Below are positions 21,764 to 34,539 of a stretch of DNA of 64,000 nt, in pieces. Made by a program: the position numbers and the translations under genes. Below the pieces are notes generated by a model that ran no database searches, had not been told where the DNA came from, and was given only the letters and a program-made list of their open reading frames with translations. The stretch is taken from positions 1 through 64,000 of the forward strand of contig JAMYHX010000064.1 in the NCBI GenBank assembly GCA_025529335.1, given 5' to 3'. Position 1 is the first letter of the stretch, and each line of letters starts with the position of its first letter. The stretch is from Rhizopus sp. PT2906 (lineage: Eukaryota > Mucoromycota > Mucoromycetes > Mucorales > Rhizopodaceae).

Positions 21764-23950
21764 TTATAAACCAACACGGAATAAAACCTGCTTTCCTTTC
21801 TTTTTCTTCTTTTGTTTACTATCACTTTCATCTTGTGAGTCTGTGTCTGTGCTTAGCGCAGAAGAATAAGGTTCGTTGCTCCAACGGTTATCATTCTTTT
21901 TTCGAAGCATGGCGTTGATATCGGCTCTTCTAGATGAATGTGTTGAAGATGTGGGTAGTGCTGGAAAGAGATCCTGTAGATTTTGTTCTGATCCTGTACG
22001 CGAACTTGCTGCTGATGAACTCCATGGCGAAGGCTGAGTCAATCGAGTGGTCGGCAAGGGTGGAAATGCGCCGGCGTCTCTTGCTGCTAAGGCTACTTTA
22101 CCCCATACACCTTTATTGGATACCTTGGGCTTCCTCGGGTTCACTGTGAGTACTTGAGGTGCTGTACTCTATAGCAACAGAGACGTAAGCAAACATTTCA
22201 TATAAATTAATTAACCATACCGGGTTCTTTTTATGGTTCCAGGCACGCTCCAAATCTGCTTTTTGTAGGTCGTGATCGATCATGTCTTTTGTATATTCGA
22301 GTACTTTACTAGTCAACTTCATATCCTTATTACAAAGCTCATAAACAGAATCAACAAAGGCCTCGCTTGTCAATGTCATTTCTTTTGTATATTGATTGAT
22401 ATACTTTCTAAATTGTAGCATTTTATCTAAGTTTCTAAAAGTATCAGCTACTCGGTCTAAGGCGGCTGCTTGGCGTGATATAATCGTCGGCTTGTTCGGT
22501 TCGGGAGTCGTAGCCGAAGATGAAGGTGAGGATCTACCTTCACCAAGACTTGGCCATTCTTCTCGGCCACTGAGCTGAAGAGACTGCATTCTATGGGTGA
22601 CTAGTGGCACAGATGTGGTGCTACCGTTGATGCTCGGGAAATCATCTTCCATTAATCTGATCTTACTGCTTGTTTGTTGTTGATTATGACCACTGGTACT
22701 ACTACTGTTACTACTAGCATAATTCAAATTAACATCCACACGAGCCTGCCTAGCTCTCTGTTGACGGGACAAAGTGGATCCATGCTCTGCTATCTTTTTC
22801 AAATCAATGTCTGTTCCCTTTTCTTTTTAGCATCTAAACTTACTTCATGTGCTTTCAAGTCAATATCTGTATCAAAGACAACAAATTTGTTGTTCAAACA
22901 TTCCTTGTACATACAAAGGTAATGATCACTTTGAAAGTGTTTTTCCTATTTGTCTATCAATAAAGCGACGCCTAGATAAAAGTTTACCAAACTTACCAAA
23001 CTTTCATAATTAGCATAGTACTGATGCTGCACCCCATTTCTGACACAAAGATGACACTGTTCATGCTTATCACGACAATGCTCAAATAATTCATCCGATC
23101 CATAAAATCGCGTTCTGCAAAAGACACATTCTGGATGTCCTGTAAACCCAGACTCATCTTCCTGGTTGAATGAAGCGTCCCCTTCTCGATGATGTTTTTG
23201 GAGCTGAGAATTTGTGTACATGGTATGTTCATGCGAGAAGATCTTTTTGTTGCGTAGACAGAGGTCACTAATAATTCAATAAGTTATCTTTCTCACAACG
23301 TGATCCATGTTATTTGTATACGTACCAAAGTACTCGCTCATGAACTTGTTTGACATGCTTTTTGAGCTCATGCAACTGACTGAATGCTGCTTCACATTGT
23401 TCGTCTGGACAGTTGTATTGAAGAATGACTTGCGTATCTCTAAACATTTCCTCGGTTTCAAATCTGATTCCGTACTTTCTGTCATAAAATGGCGTATCCT
23501 CTCGCTTATACTCCTCATATGGTTTTTCACTCTCGTTTGTAAATACCACTCGTTTTGCTTCTGCCTAAGAAAAAAGAGGCAATAGGTAAACATTCTGTGA
23601 GACTTTTATATTCTCTTTACCTTGCAGTAAGCACAGTTTTTGGTGTGGTAGAGCACTCTTAGACGAAGAGTGCACATGTGGCAAGTACGATGATCACAGG
23701 GTGCAACTGCATAGTAATCAATTGGCTCTGTACAGATAAAGCATACTTCTTCACTATCTTGATTTTTATTCAATTTATCCTTCTTGAATCCCTTCAAGGG
23801 CTCTCTCTTCTTGGGTCGATCTTCTTTTTCTTCCTTTGTCGTGTTATCTGTACGTGGTTTACGACGACGATGAGTATGATTTCGTCTTTGATGGGGCCTT
23901 TCCTCAGTTTGACTAGTATCGGCTTTTGGTGGTTGAGAAGAAGCTTCCAT
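21764..23950 (-). CDS. HEL2: E3 ubiquitin ligase Hel2/ZNF598
   Basis: Six exons: 23950-23621, 23564-23326, 23267-22997, 22945-22844, 22793-22221, 22168-21764, about 639 residues. A basic N-terminus precedes a C4HC3-type RING (CFICTEPIDYYAVAPCDHRT, CHMCTLRLRVLY, CAYCK). Zinc-finger units follow (CPDEQCEAAFSQLHELKKHV, CDLCLRNKKIFSHEH, CVFCRTRFYGSDELFEHCRD, CHLCVRNG, HYLCMYKECLNNKFVVFD). The C-terminal half is low-complexity with a lysine-rich end. Known role: senses collided ribosomes and ubiquitinates 40S proteins uS10 and eS10 to start ribosome quality control. The 3' end lies 51 bp from that of the YEATS gene (convergent). Confidence 0.92.
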
Positions 23951-24622
23951 GGTTACGTTGATAAGGCAGGAAAAGAGAAAAGTGTGTATGTCTTTTAAAT
24001 ACAATCTTGTCAGCCGCAGTAGAGAGTGACTAACCAATCATAGTGTCTTCCCGTTGCCGCAGAAAAAAAAAAAGCCGTGACACCTTTGGAACAGAAAAAA
24101 GTGCGTGCTATTGTTTTACAGCAAAAGGATCATAGCCCGGGTAAACTTGTGTGTGCGTGTAAAAAAGGTAAGCACAGTTTTGGTGTCAAACAAAATAGTC
24201 AATCAATGTACACTATGCACAAATAATCTTTTGGTACATACAAATACACTCTATATTGCACCCCTTTCTCTCTCCTTCTCTCACAGAAATAATAAACAAG
24301 AGAACTAAAGGGGTGCATCACATGACAACTTATGTTACTGAATAATAATAATAATGATAATAATAATAATAGAAACCCGAAATTATTTTAAAAGAGACCT
24401 TTTACCGAGGAACAAATAAAAAAGGGAAAAGGGAAGAGGAGAAAAAGAAAGAGAAAGGTAGGGAAGGTGATCATATGAAGCAAAAAAAGTGTTTTATCAA
24501 AATCACACTTCAATAACATATGAAAATAAAAAAATAAAAAACAAAAAATGTATTTAAACATATTTTGTCCGTTTCCCTCTCTCCTTCTCTTTTTTACTTT
24601 TTTTTATTTATAATACATTGTC
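23951..24622. promoter_or_regulatory. Divergent promoter region, Hel2 and perilipin-like gene
   Basis: About 670 bp between two divergent starts. It holds a short (AAT)n run near 24342-24371, purine-rich blocks around 24420-24460, and pyrimidine runs before 24623. No specific binding sites could be assigned. Confidence 0.4.
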
Positions 24623-25772
24623 ATGGCAACTGTAGTCAAGGAAGAAAAAGATGAATATTACGGTACTATTGATCCATTAAATCATTGTTATATATCTAAT
24701 GCATATCATAGATGTCGATGATGGTGGTAGTATCGGTGGTGATTCAGGATTTAGCACAGGAGAAGAAGATAAGCATGATGGATCAAAGGCGACTGCTGCT
24801 GTTGCTACCGTACAAGAAGTGACTACAGAACAAAGTGAACAACTTGAAGACGTAGTAGAGGTGTCTCGTGATGTCAGAGACGAGCAAGTCTCTGTGGTAG
24901 TCCAAGAAGAAATGATCCTCGTTGATGATGAAGAAGAGCAAAAAAAGAATTTCTTCACTCGTGTTGCCTCCATTCCTATCATTCAAGACAGTTATCTGGG
25001 AGCCCACAACATTGTGCGACAACATACCATTGGTCAAAAAGCACTTGATTATGCTGAAACAAAAATACAGACCATCCTCGTTTCGGCGCAGTCTATTGAT
25101 AATAAGCCTTTGGGCACCATCTTTTCTCATGCCAACGACTTGGGTAACCGATCACTCGATCTACTTGAGCGTCAATTCCCCGTGATCAATTCGCCCACGC
25201 AAGAAATTATTCAACCCATCAAGGGCCGTCTTGACCAAGCCGTCTCTCTCTGGAAGGAAAAAGGCGACAGAGCATCCATGGATCGCATCACAAACCAGTT
25301 TGAACGACTCTTGGATTACTACCTTCCTGCTGAGCAAGAAGAAAAAGTGACAATTCAAGAACATGGCGTTCAGCGTCTGGTCAAGGTTATCAATATCTTA
25401 TCTAGTCGTATTACTCAGAAAGTGATGAATAAAGTCGAAGCTAGCAAAGAAGAAGAAAGGAGGATAAGAGCAGTCATCAAGACATGGATCATTGAACAAG
25501 CTAAATCCATGATCGAAAAGAGACCATTCCTGAAGGAAAAGATAGATATAGGCTCTGAGCAGGTACAGACTCTGTACAATTTCACACAAACAGAATTAGA
25601 CAAGGTTCGTCAAGAGTTGAATAAACAAAATTTAAGTCACATGGAACGTGTAAGAAGTATTTGGACACTATCCCGAAACGACATCATCTTGCCCTTATTT
25701 GAAAAATCCTCTTCCTTATTTTATTCCAAGCGACAAGATCAACAGCAGTCAAAGATGGCCCCCGTTGCTTAA
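24623..25772 (+). CDS. Perilipin-like lipid-droplet protein (Mpl1/Cap20 type)
   Basis: Exons 24623-24662 and 24712-25772, about 366 residues. An acidic N-terminal region of about 90 residues is followed by FTRVASIPIIQDSYLGAHNI, the start of the perilipin core. Amphipathic repeats come next (KALDYAETKIQTILVSAQS, LDLLERQFPVINSPTQEIIQ) and a long helical region ending in SLFYSKRQDQQQ. Fungal perilipins coat lipid droplets, shield triacylglycerol from lipases and influence turgor in some pathogens. No catalytic motif is present, as expected. An (AT)n tract follows the stop. Confidence 0.8.
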
Positions 25773-25775
25773 ATA

Positions 25776-25810
<35 letters not shown>

Positions 25811-26084
25811 TAAACATTCTTTTAAATGCTTATGGAATAAAAAACTACCATAAAAGGGGTAACCGGGACAATCCTTGAGCATAAAGTTTAAGTAAAAGTT
25901 TGCATAAAAAATGAGCCATCACTCCAATTATACTTGTATTAATGTGGTTATTTATTATTATACTATTATTATGTATTTATTATTGATGTAATTTTAATTA
26001 GTAGCAACCACAGTTTGTTTGATTGATCTATTAAAACAAGTCAATAAAGAAAAAATAGAGTATAAACAAGCTTCTCTTTTTTTT
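25773..26084. other. 3' intergenic region with (AT)n tract
   Basis: Lies between convergent genes. Contains (AT)n at about 25780-25806 and several AATAAA-like signals. No gene is supported. Confidence 0.5.
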
Positions 26085-29000
26085 TTACCTTGAAACGTTA
26101 TCAAATAGTCTTTCAATATCGGGTGAGCAACGAATAAAGTCATGTTTCCAGAAATTAGGGTTCTTGATCAATTCAATAAATGTAGCCAGTAACCCCCATG
26201 GGTGTGGTCTATTCACAATCAATCTTTCCAACAATACCCTATTAAAAATATATATAAGTATCAAGTAAAAAAGATAACTCCTTACACTATTTACCTTGTG
26301 ATCTGTTCCTTCACAGCTTCAGGTTGTTTCGTAAATAAATAAAGCAACGATGAGCTAAAGAAGAGTGTATGACTATTTGGGTAACGCAAATTATCCGAGA
26401 TTGCATTCAAGACAGTGTATCGACCAGCTGACCCTAACTTGGACAATAAATGCTCATAAGCAAAGATAGCAGGATTTTCTTCAGTCTTCAATTTAAGACT
26501 TGCAACTTTGGCACCAATGTAAATAACAAACATGCTTAGCACATCAGAACGGCACAACTTGTCTTCGAGTTCAATTTCATTTTCCAACACCTTGTAAAAT
26601 CCAGAATATTGACCCTTGTCTTGAATGAACTCGTCAATCTTGGCTCTAAAGTCACTGCTCAGCAGACGATGACTGTAGCTGCCATCATACGTAGGATCTT
26701 CGGTACACTCGTGAAGAAGACTGAGCTTGAGGTCAGGTGTAAATGGATCAGGAAGATGCATCGTTCGAGGGAAGGCGCTTAAGATCAGGTTACGAAGTTG
26801 GACACATGAGTAAGGAATCGTCTGGGCAAACAGAAGATAGTTGTGGCACACAAATTCAGGAAAATCATGCAATAAGATCACTAGTGCACGAAGAGTGCCG
26901 CGGTAAAATATTCGGGTTCCACGCGAAAGTTCTTTGCAGTCCAACAATGGGCCCAGGAATTTGAGGAGTGCCTCGACCAACTTTTGACAAAGTTTCCAAC
27001 CAACCTTATCATTGCCAACAAGAAGCTGAGGCAAGAATGTACGTGATGCGATTAGTTGGAGCCATGAGAAGGCAAAACCAGGGAAATTGGAAGGCTGTAA
27101 CGTGTAAAGCGCATCACTACAAACGATGAAAAGATTAGTCTGACTTTTTCTTTTAGCTTCTTTTTCCCACTTACCTAAATACAATCACTACGCTACGGTC
27201 AATTTCTTTAATGTTAATCTTGTTTACTTCATGGAAGAGCGAAAAAAACAGTCGGAGGAATGGCTTCTGGTTGAAATGAATACCCTTGCTCTGGTGGTGG
27301 TGCGAAAGGATCAAGATGATAACAGAGAGAGCGTGGTTGAGGAGCTTTAATTTATCAAAAGATACGCTTTCGGCTATCATTGCAGATACTAGCTTGGTGT
27401 ACGAGTCAATCAAATGAATCATACGACGATGATGTATGGTTGTAGTAATCTTGGAAGTGAGATATTGGTTGACGCAAGCTTCAGTATAAAGTCTAAAGAT
27501 GAAGCACACATCTTCTTCTTCGTCATTGATACGTCTCATGATAGTTTCAATAATTGTATTACGAATGTCCTTGACAGCCATAGGATGCTGACATAACCTA
27601 GCCCACTCAGCGAATAACATGCGTAACTCTAAACAATCTAGTCTATCATGCTTGATATCACTGTAAGGAGCTTCCATAGCCTTTCGAAGGTCGTCTATCA
27701 GAGAGATCACACTAGCAGGTGCTTCATCGTTCTTGACCAAGTTCACTAAAGAAGAGACAGTCAGGATGTGGTCTTCAAGACACGAGGTTGGATTGGGCGA
27801 CAAAAGACAGAGACGCATGAGTCCTGCAGCAAATTCGATGACACTGTCAGCCTTGGCATTGATCAGTTTGGCTAATTGCACATCGTATTCTTCTAATGGA
27901 AGCAATTCGTATCGGATCAGCATGGCAATGGCAGGTGGGTTGTATTTGCGTTCGTCATCAGCATAGATCAGCCAAGAAAGGGTTTCTTTAGTTACTTCAC
28001 CAGATACTTCAAACAGAGATTGCAAGAACATAGTGTATATCTCCAAGGCAAACGAGGTGCTACTTTGGTAGAACATAAAAACAACCTTTTCAACAAATGT
28101 AATCATTGTTCGTCGGGGCGTCGTGCTTTGTGAGGCAAGGAGAGGAATTTGACGGATCAATAGACAAATGTCATGATTAGGAGGTAATTGAGCGATATCG
28201 GAAATACCACATTGCCGGATCAGTCTATCAAGTTCGAGAAGCATTTGTTCTAACTTGGCAGTCAGTAATCGAGCACCATTAGCAGCCATAGGAGAATCCG
28301 GAGCAATGAACTGCTGTGGTGTTTGTGGTAACGGCGGTTGCTGCTGTACTTCAGGGTGAAAATGAAGTGGTGATATAGGTTGGGGAGGTTGAGGCTGCAA
28401 AGGACGCTGTTGTTGCTGTTGAACAGCCATGTACGATCCTTGTCCAAAGTTCTCATACAGACGCAGATGTTCGGGCGTTATACCATGTGTGGGTCGAAGG
28501 AGGTCAGGCATTTGTACAGAGTGAGGAGCAACAGTTAGACTGAGCACGTCAAAGAATTGAGATCGATTCACTTGCTTCTTGAAAGTGGCTCGATTGGCGT
28601 AAGCGGGTGTCAGTTGACGATCCACGTTTTCAAGAGCCTTGGCCTGTGTGAGCTGCTCGATATAGATGCACATCAGTTCGATATTTTCGTTGGCAATTGT
28701 GTTTGCAATTTCATCGGCAAGCTGTTCGGGCAATCCTTGCTTAGTCAAATTGAAGCGTAAAATGCTGATAATACCATTGCATAAAGGCTCTTTGCATGTA
28801 ACAACTGCTAGGTTACTTGCAAGAGGTTGGACCATTGCATGAGCTGCTCTTTGCACGCATGATTCATCAGGCTCGGTAGCAAAATCCTTCAGTATCATTT
28901 CTTTAGTCGTAAGGGCAGCGATGTTGGCAGATGTCATAATAATGGATGGTACTACTTCAGTAAATGCTTCGGAAATACCAGCATAGATGATTGATTTGAT

Positions 29001-32000
29001 TACAGGATGTTGCATCATTAACTGAGCCACAGCTGGGTTCACTTGCAGTTTGGCCAGAATAGGAGTAACGTCGACGTCTAGTCTTGGATCTATTTATAAT
29101 ATGAGAAGTTAATTCTCGAATATCATCTGTAAAATAGGGGAATACTTACTCTGTGTGGTTTCGCTATTGCTTGCGGCCGCGCTTGATGCTTGATGTTCAT
29201 TAGGATCAACTGAAGATGCCCTTGGCACAGGCAAGGCAGCAGACAAGGTGGAAACAGAGGGAGTAGGGGCAACAGCGGCAGAAGGTTCAGTGACTACTTG
29301 ATTGGCTTGAGGCGAGTATTTCTCCAGGACAGAAGAAGGCTCGATCTCATTCAGATCAAGTTCCAAGGCCTTATAAAGCAATTCAATTTCAAACTTCATG
29401 GTCAATTTCAAGCCTTCAGTCCAATAAAGCTCAGCAAGAAGCTTCAAGGTACTCATCAACCATGGGTTAGGTGGCTTGAAGATCTTACTTGCTGCAGCGT
29501 GTTGCAATACTTTGCAAACCAAGGGGATGACCACCGTCAATCTGTTCTTTTCGTAGGCAGAAATTAGTAAATCCTTAAAGGAAAGGTCTTTGTGTCGAAT
29601 TGGTTTGTTCTTAGCAATGGTGAGTCGACCAAGCCAAGTTCCCAGATTCTTCAAGAGATTCTTGTCAGAAGATGAATTCACAATATTGTCCGACTGAAGA
29701 AGTACATTGATATTTGCATAAGTTTCTTCAATGATTGCATCATTCAAGCCTTGGAGATCAAGCTCGTCTAGTAGCGAAGAGTACAACTCATGGTTATTCG
29801 GCTCAATGCTAACACGACGTACCACCAAATAGTGGCTGAACCACCCATAGTTTGGTGCTTGGAGCAAATCTTTCAGCTCACTTGACTTGCTCTTCAGGTT
29901 ACCAACGGAAAGATTGTTGATGAGGAAAGATACTCTCTCCTGGGTCTTTTCGGGAGGGATTTCGTATGCTTGCTTTGTAGAGCTTTGTAGCAAGGTCGTG
30001 TTCGCGGCAGATGTCTCGGAGGTCCTCTCATTGGCCTCTCCACCAGTTTCAGAGGCTGCCATCTTTCCTTCAGGGTCCTTCTGAGCAAGCTGTTTCAGTG
30101 TTGTTGCAATCGCCTCCACAATAACTGGATAGTTTCTCAAGCCTTCAATTTTAGAAAGGAGCAAGGTGTACTGGGGCCATTCGCTTAACCTGTTTCTAAA
30201 TTGTGTCAAGGCTTGGACGCCAAAGTTGAACATCTTTGAGCCAATTGGATGCTTCAATGCGTCGAGGATAAGCTTTAACGTACCCCGTAAATGGGAATAC
30301 GATATCAAATGAAGTTCTATCAGCATGCCAAGTAATTCGCCTGTAGCTAATAGTTCGCTTTCTGGATATTGGCTAAAGAAGCGAGATTCATCCAACTAGA
30401 AGGGTGTTATAATTTATACTACCGTACTGATTTCAAATAAAACTTACCAAAGTATGTGTCGCGCAGGCAAAAAAGCTTGCTTGTCTTGGATCATTTGAAG
30501 AACGACAGGCTTTCAGGACAGAAGCAAACCGAGCTGCAGTGATATCCTTGGTGTAAAGTCTTTCAAAATATAACCGGACCATTTCCTCCACCTCATCCGG
30601 ATAGTTTCTTTCACCCTCGCCTGTTTCTCCTCCATTTGGTTTCTTCTCTATAGGAACGCGGCTGTCGTTCAGTTGAGGATATAATTGAGCATACAATTGA
30701 CTCAGTTTGGAAAGTTTGGCCGTTTCAGCAGGTGGCAATGGTCTAATCACTATATATTAGCTTCTTATTGTGTCAAAATAGACAAAGTAGACATTACCTT
30801 TCCGTTAAAACTTTAAAGAATATACGAATCACTTCAACAGATAACTGAAGGGTAGGAATGACATTAGCTCTTGATTGACGAGCCATTTCGATAGCACATT
30901 TCTTTTCCAGAAAATCGATGCATGCTCCGTAAAAGGGAAACCCTTCTTTACTTAACCTATCCGTCAGCCACTTCTCCAAGTTCAAATTTTGTCTACGAGC
31001 AGCCAGAGAGGCCAAATCAAGCGTAAAGAACGGTAAATCGGCTTTCAAGACATTAACAATAATCTGATTGGATGTTAGGTATATCATCTCCAAAAATGAC
31101 AACGCTTACCTTTGCTTCTTGTGAGATATCAAATATACGTGAAATTAGGGTAGGATCCTTTTTGTACATTTCGAAAAAGCCTTCTAGTAATAAATTGGGT
31201 TGAACATGCCAAAGACATCTGATAACAATAGGAGAGTTAACGTGACCGATTAAGAATATATTGAGTAGCTTAGGAAAGAGTGCACGATGTAATTCGTTTT
31301 TAATGGGCTATTGATACCAATTAGACAAGTGATCATTGAGAGCTAATATTGATATATACCTGAATCTGAGCTAAACCAATCATGAGTAACTCTGGAGCTT
31401 GAATGGCCAATCTATCCATCAAGACCTTTATATCATCCGTAGCTGCTGTGCCAACTAAGCCCATGATCGCGTCGAGTAAGTCTAAACAGTTTAATTGTTG
31501 TATAGCGAGTTGAGAGGCAGCTTGGCGCATGCTGACGGGTAGTGCTGTAATCAAATCTTCGGGAATGACTTTCTTTGTTACTGTCTTGTTCAAGTCCAAT
31601 AGATCGGTTGGCGCATATACCATGTGATATAACACACTGAGTTGGGCTCTAACATTGACCCAAGGTTGAAAGAAGACTGAAACAGGGAATGGCTCATCCT
31701 ATAATTATTATGAGTACCAAGGCGCGCGCGTTCGAGGCGTATTTACATACCCGTTTATGACATCTCCAAGATAGTACAAGTAATTTAAAGCCAATGGGAT
31801 CAAATACCATGAATTCTGCTTGGTCCAGTTTTGCTAAAACTACAGTCCAGTTCAAGTTGGGATTCTAGATCGTGCGTGCGCGCAGAGTCAGTTATTTTCC
31901 AACATGTGTATGTTGTTGGGTGTCAGTTACCTTTTTCAATGCAGCTGCTACAAAGTTTTCCATGTTCCAGGTCTGTGCTTCTTTTGTTGCTAGTTGAGGC

Positions 32001-32170
32001 ATAGAATGGGTGCGAATGATCAAGGCGAGAGCTTTTGAAACAGAATCTTCCTGTATGCTCACATTTTCCATGACCTGCATGGCACTGTCTAGGGTGAATA
32101 AGCAGCTGTATCCTTTCTCGAATAATGTTTTGCCCAGTAAAAGTGAATCTGAAGCTAGATTATTAGACAT
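26085..32170 (-). CDS. NOT1: CCR4-NOT scaffold NOT1, short N-terminus
   Basis: Ten exons: 32170-31931, 31864-31751, 31698-31360, 31307-31110, 31063-30798, 30742-30448, 30395-29150, 29089-27175, 27116-26295, 26238-26085. They total 5589 nt, about 1862 residues. Diagnostic parts: an early helical block with QTWNMENFVAAALKK and NPNLNWTVVL; FFACATHTLLDESRFFSQYP; the CAF1-binding MIF4G-like region (VSFLINNLSVGNLKSKSSEL); and the DUF3819/CNOT9-binding region from NPAVAQLMMQHPVIKSII. The C-terminal Not1 superfamily domain ends in PHPWGLLATFIELIKNP. It scaffolds the deadenylase and translational repression complex. Yeast and human NOT1 are longer (about 2100 and 2370 residues). The missing part corresponds to the first 200-odd residues, the region that binds CNOT10/11 in animals. 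Confidence 0.92.
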
Positions 32171-32287
32171 TACTAAAGGAAACGTAAAGAGTCAGTGACA
32201 ATTGTGTAAAAGCGAGAATGCAACATTTACGTGAAAAAGTAAAAAGAAAAAAAGACACTCAAAGAATAAATAAAAAAAATCCTTTGC

Positions 32288-32298
32288 TTATATATAAA
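32288..32298 (-). promoter_or_regulatory. TATA-like box upstream of NOT1
   Basis: TATATATAAG on the minus strand lies about 120 bp upstream of the proposed ATG. Its position supports the start at 32170 rather than a longer 5' coding region. Confidence 0.45.
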
Positions 32299-32503
32299 AA
32301 AAGCAACTTGCCACAGTCAACATTTGATTGGCTGACAAGATTCCTTTGGTATTTTTTCGTCATCTGCACTTTATTTGCTCTCAGAAAAAGTCGCGCGACC
32401 TCATCATCTCAAGACTAACAAGGTACTTTTATAAAAAGACCTTTTGATCAATTAATCAAGGGGGAAAACTCTTTCATAGTGCCAAAGTAATACAAATGCT
32501 TCT

Positions 32504-33952
32504 TTATTGACATTTTGAAAGTATAAACAGGTATACATCATAACCGCCAATACCAATAGGTACAATATCATCTACTTTCCATTGTCTTTGACACCAGTCA
32601 TACTTTAATACTCTATGCATCAACTTGTTTCCCTGTGTGACAATATAAGCCTTTCCTTTAGGTTGTAGTACTCTCCACATTTGTTTCATGAATTTAGGAT
32701 AAAGCTGTTTTAGACAAGTTATTTAAGCATTGCTTTTGTTCTATCTGTTTTTTACCCCTTGAATCTGCTGAAATGAATTTTCTCTTAAGCCCCAGGGCCA
32801 ATCTTGTAAACAATAAGCAACTTTCTATATATCAAAGGGAGAGAATTTACCTGAGACAATCGTGTCAACTGTACCATCTCTCAGACACATCTTTCTACCA
32901 TCGCTCAACAGCAAGTCAACGTTTTGCAAATTGGCATGTAATACATTACCACGTCCCTTTTCAGCAAGTGTTTTTACCTTTACTTTTCAAGGGTTAGCAA
33001 AGATAAAGCATTAAAAGAGGTAAAACATTAGCTTACCTTCACCTCCAAGCCAGAACGTGTTGGGAAAGCGAGATGCTCCTGCAAAAAATCATTAGTACAA
33101 GTTTTCATCTTAATGTTATATTATCCCTGTACCTTCAATTGGTATTGTGCCTGTTCCACAACACATATCCAAGACAATCTGTCCTGGTCGAGGCTGTGCG
33201 ATCATGGCTAGACAATATGCAATACAAGGGTTTAAACTTGTTCGGCCAAAGAATAACCTATTTCTGTACTTTTGATCTTCAATAGGGATATTGAGCCCGA
33301 GAAGTAAAATAATGCTTTGATCTGAGACAGAGAGACGTTTTAACCATTCGACATTGTCCGATTGGAACCAGATGCCCATGATCTCATAGTCAAATCCTGT
33401 CATCTTCACCTTCCACTCATCGTACAGTTCACCAAAAGCTGCTCCGATATACCCTGCGATCTCTTGACTCGGCACCTTGTGCTTCAAAGCTCCCTTTTTA
33501 AAAGTCGCTCTAAAAGTCGCTCGCTCTGCTTGTTTTCCAAACAATGTTTCCCAATTTCCATTTTGCGTGATGTGTGATATGAACTGACAGGTAGGATCTG
33601 CTTCATTAAATGTATCTATAGGAATGATCGTTTCTGCAGCAACGAGCATCACGCTGTAGACACTCCTTAATTCAACCTCTTGTATGTACGATCTGAATTC
33701 GGAAACACCCTTGACAGTACCAAACAAGTGCACACGGCCAGTTTTCTTTTCCCAGTTATAGGTTGATTCCTGCAAGATTGATTTGTCCTTAATTGATTCC
33801 TCAATGTCTCTTGCTGCTACATGCTCTAGTCCTTTGTAGCAATTTTAGTAATGTCATAACAAGTGTATATATGTGTGTATTTGTGTCAGTTGACAAGGGG
33901 GGAGTAAGAAACCTTCTGGGACATGAAATAATGCATGGATGTTGCTTGTCAT
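32504..33952 (-). CDS. THUMP-domain RNA methyltransferase (THUMPD2/3 type)
   Basis: Six exons: 33952-33913, 33831-33133, 33078-33037, 32982-32851, 32802-32756, 32704-32504, about 386 residues. The N-terminal THUMP region starts LFHVPEGLEHVAARDIEESI. The Rossmann methyltransferase part has the SAM loop VLDMCCGTGTIPIEGA, SDGRKMCLRDGTVDTIV, and the catalytic turn SDWPWGLRENS where related enzymes have D-P-P-F/Y. Known relatives make N2-methylguanosine in tRNA (THUMPD3) or U6 snRNA (THUMPD2). The substrate here cannot be chosen from sequence alone. The first donor site (GTTTCT) is weak. Confidence 0.8.
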
Positions 33953-33994
33953 TTGTCAATCAAGGCAAAAAATAAAAAAATAAAAAAGAATTTC

Positions 33995-34186
33995 CTAATA
34001 AAGAATGTTATCTCCCCACGAATCTACGCTGAAGGCGTTTGGGAGGGCAAGCTGATGGTGTTTTCGCTGTATTTCTTCTTCGATTCGAAATCGAGCGGCA
34101 AATTGTTGGTACAGTTTCTCGATTTGCTCAGGGGAGAGGCTCTGATTTGGTAGTGCATTGTGCTCACTTTCCATAATAATGTCCAC
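33995..34186 (-). CDS. Small ORF, 63 residues, unknown
   Basis: A complete frame from ATG to TAG with a non-random product: LSPEQIEKLYQQFAARFRIE, then EIQRKHHQLALP and FSVDSWGDNILY. It is predicted helical, with no signal peptide or membrane segment. It lies 43 bp upstream of the THUMP gene start on the same strand. It may be a stand-alone microprotein or an upstream ORF of that transcript. I do not recognise a family. Confidence 0.45.
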   Translation of the reverse strand: MDIIMESEHNALPNQSLSPEQIEKLYQQFAARFRIEEEIQRKHHQLALPNAFSVDSWGDNILY

Positions 34187-34539
34187 GATACGCGGCTTGA
34201 AAAGGGTTACAAGAGATAGTCTATTGTTTTTTGTTTATTTTATATATTTTCAAATAAAAAAGCGCGGCTTGAAGAGCTTATACCACATCCTCTGTCCTCC
34301 TTTTGTCCATTGTAGCTTAAATTGGATGAACCATAACGTAAAGTTATAAAGAAAAATGATGTTGTCACAAAAGAAAGAAGACGACACGTAAACATGTTGG
34401 ATAACAAATACTTTGATAGAGATTAAAAGTGGTATTGCAAGATAGAAGAACATTAACTGTAGTTTTATAGACACTATAAGAAATTTTTGGCTGTGAAAAT
34501 TTAGTTATTTTTTTTTTTACTGGACTATCACTGCGCATT
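34187..34539. other. Intergenic, no supported gene
   Basis: AT-rich, with a poly-T run near 34508-34518 just before the MITE-like element. Confidence 0.4.

Noticed and set aside
24699..25772. Single-exon start of the perilipin-like gene at 24699
   Set aside because: A short first exon at 24623-24662 joins in phase and has a better start context.
29109..29150. Extension of the NOT1 exon to an apparent stop at 29109
   Set aside because: The frame reads through an intron. Splicing at 29150/29089 restores the conserved sequence before NPAVAQLMMQHP.
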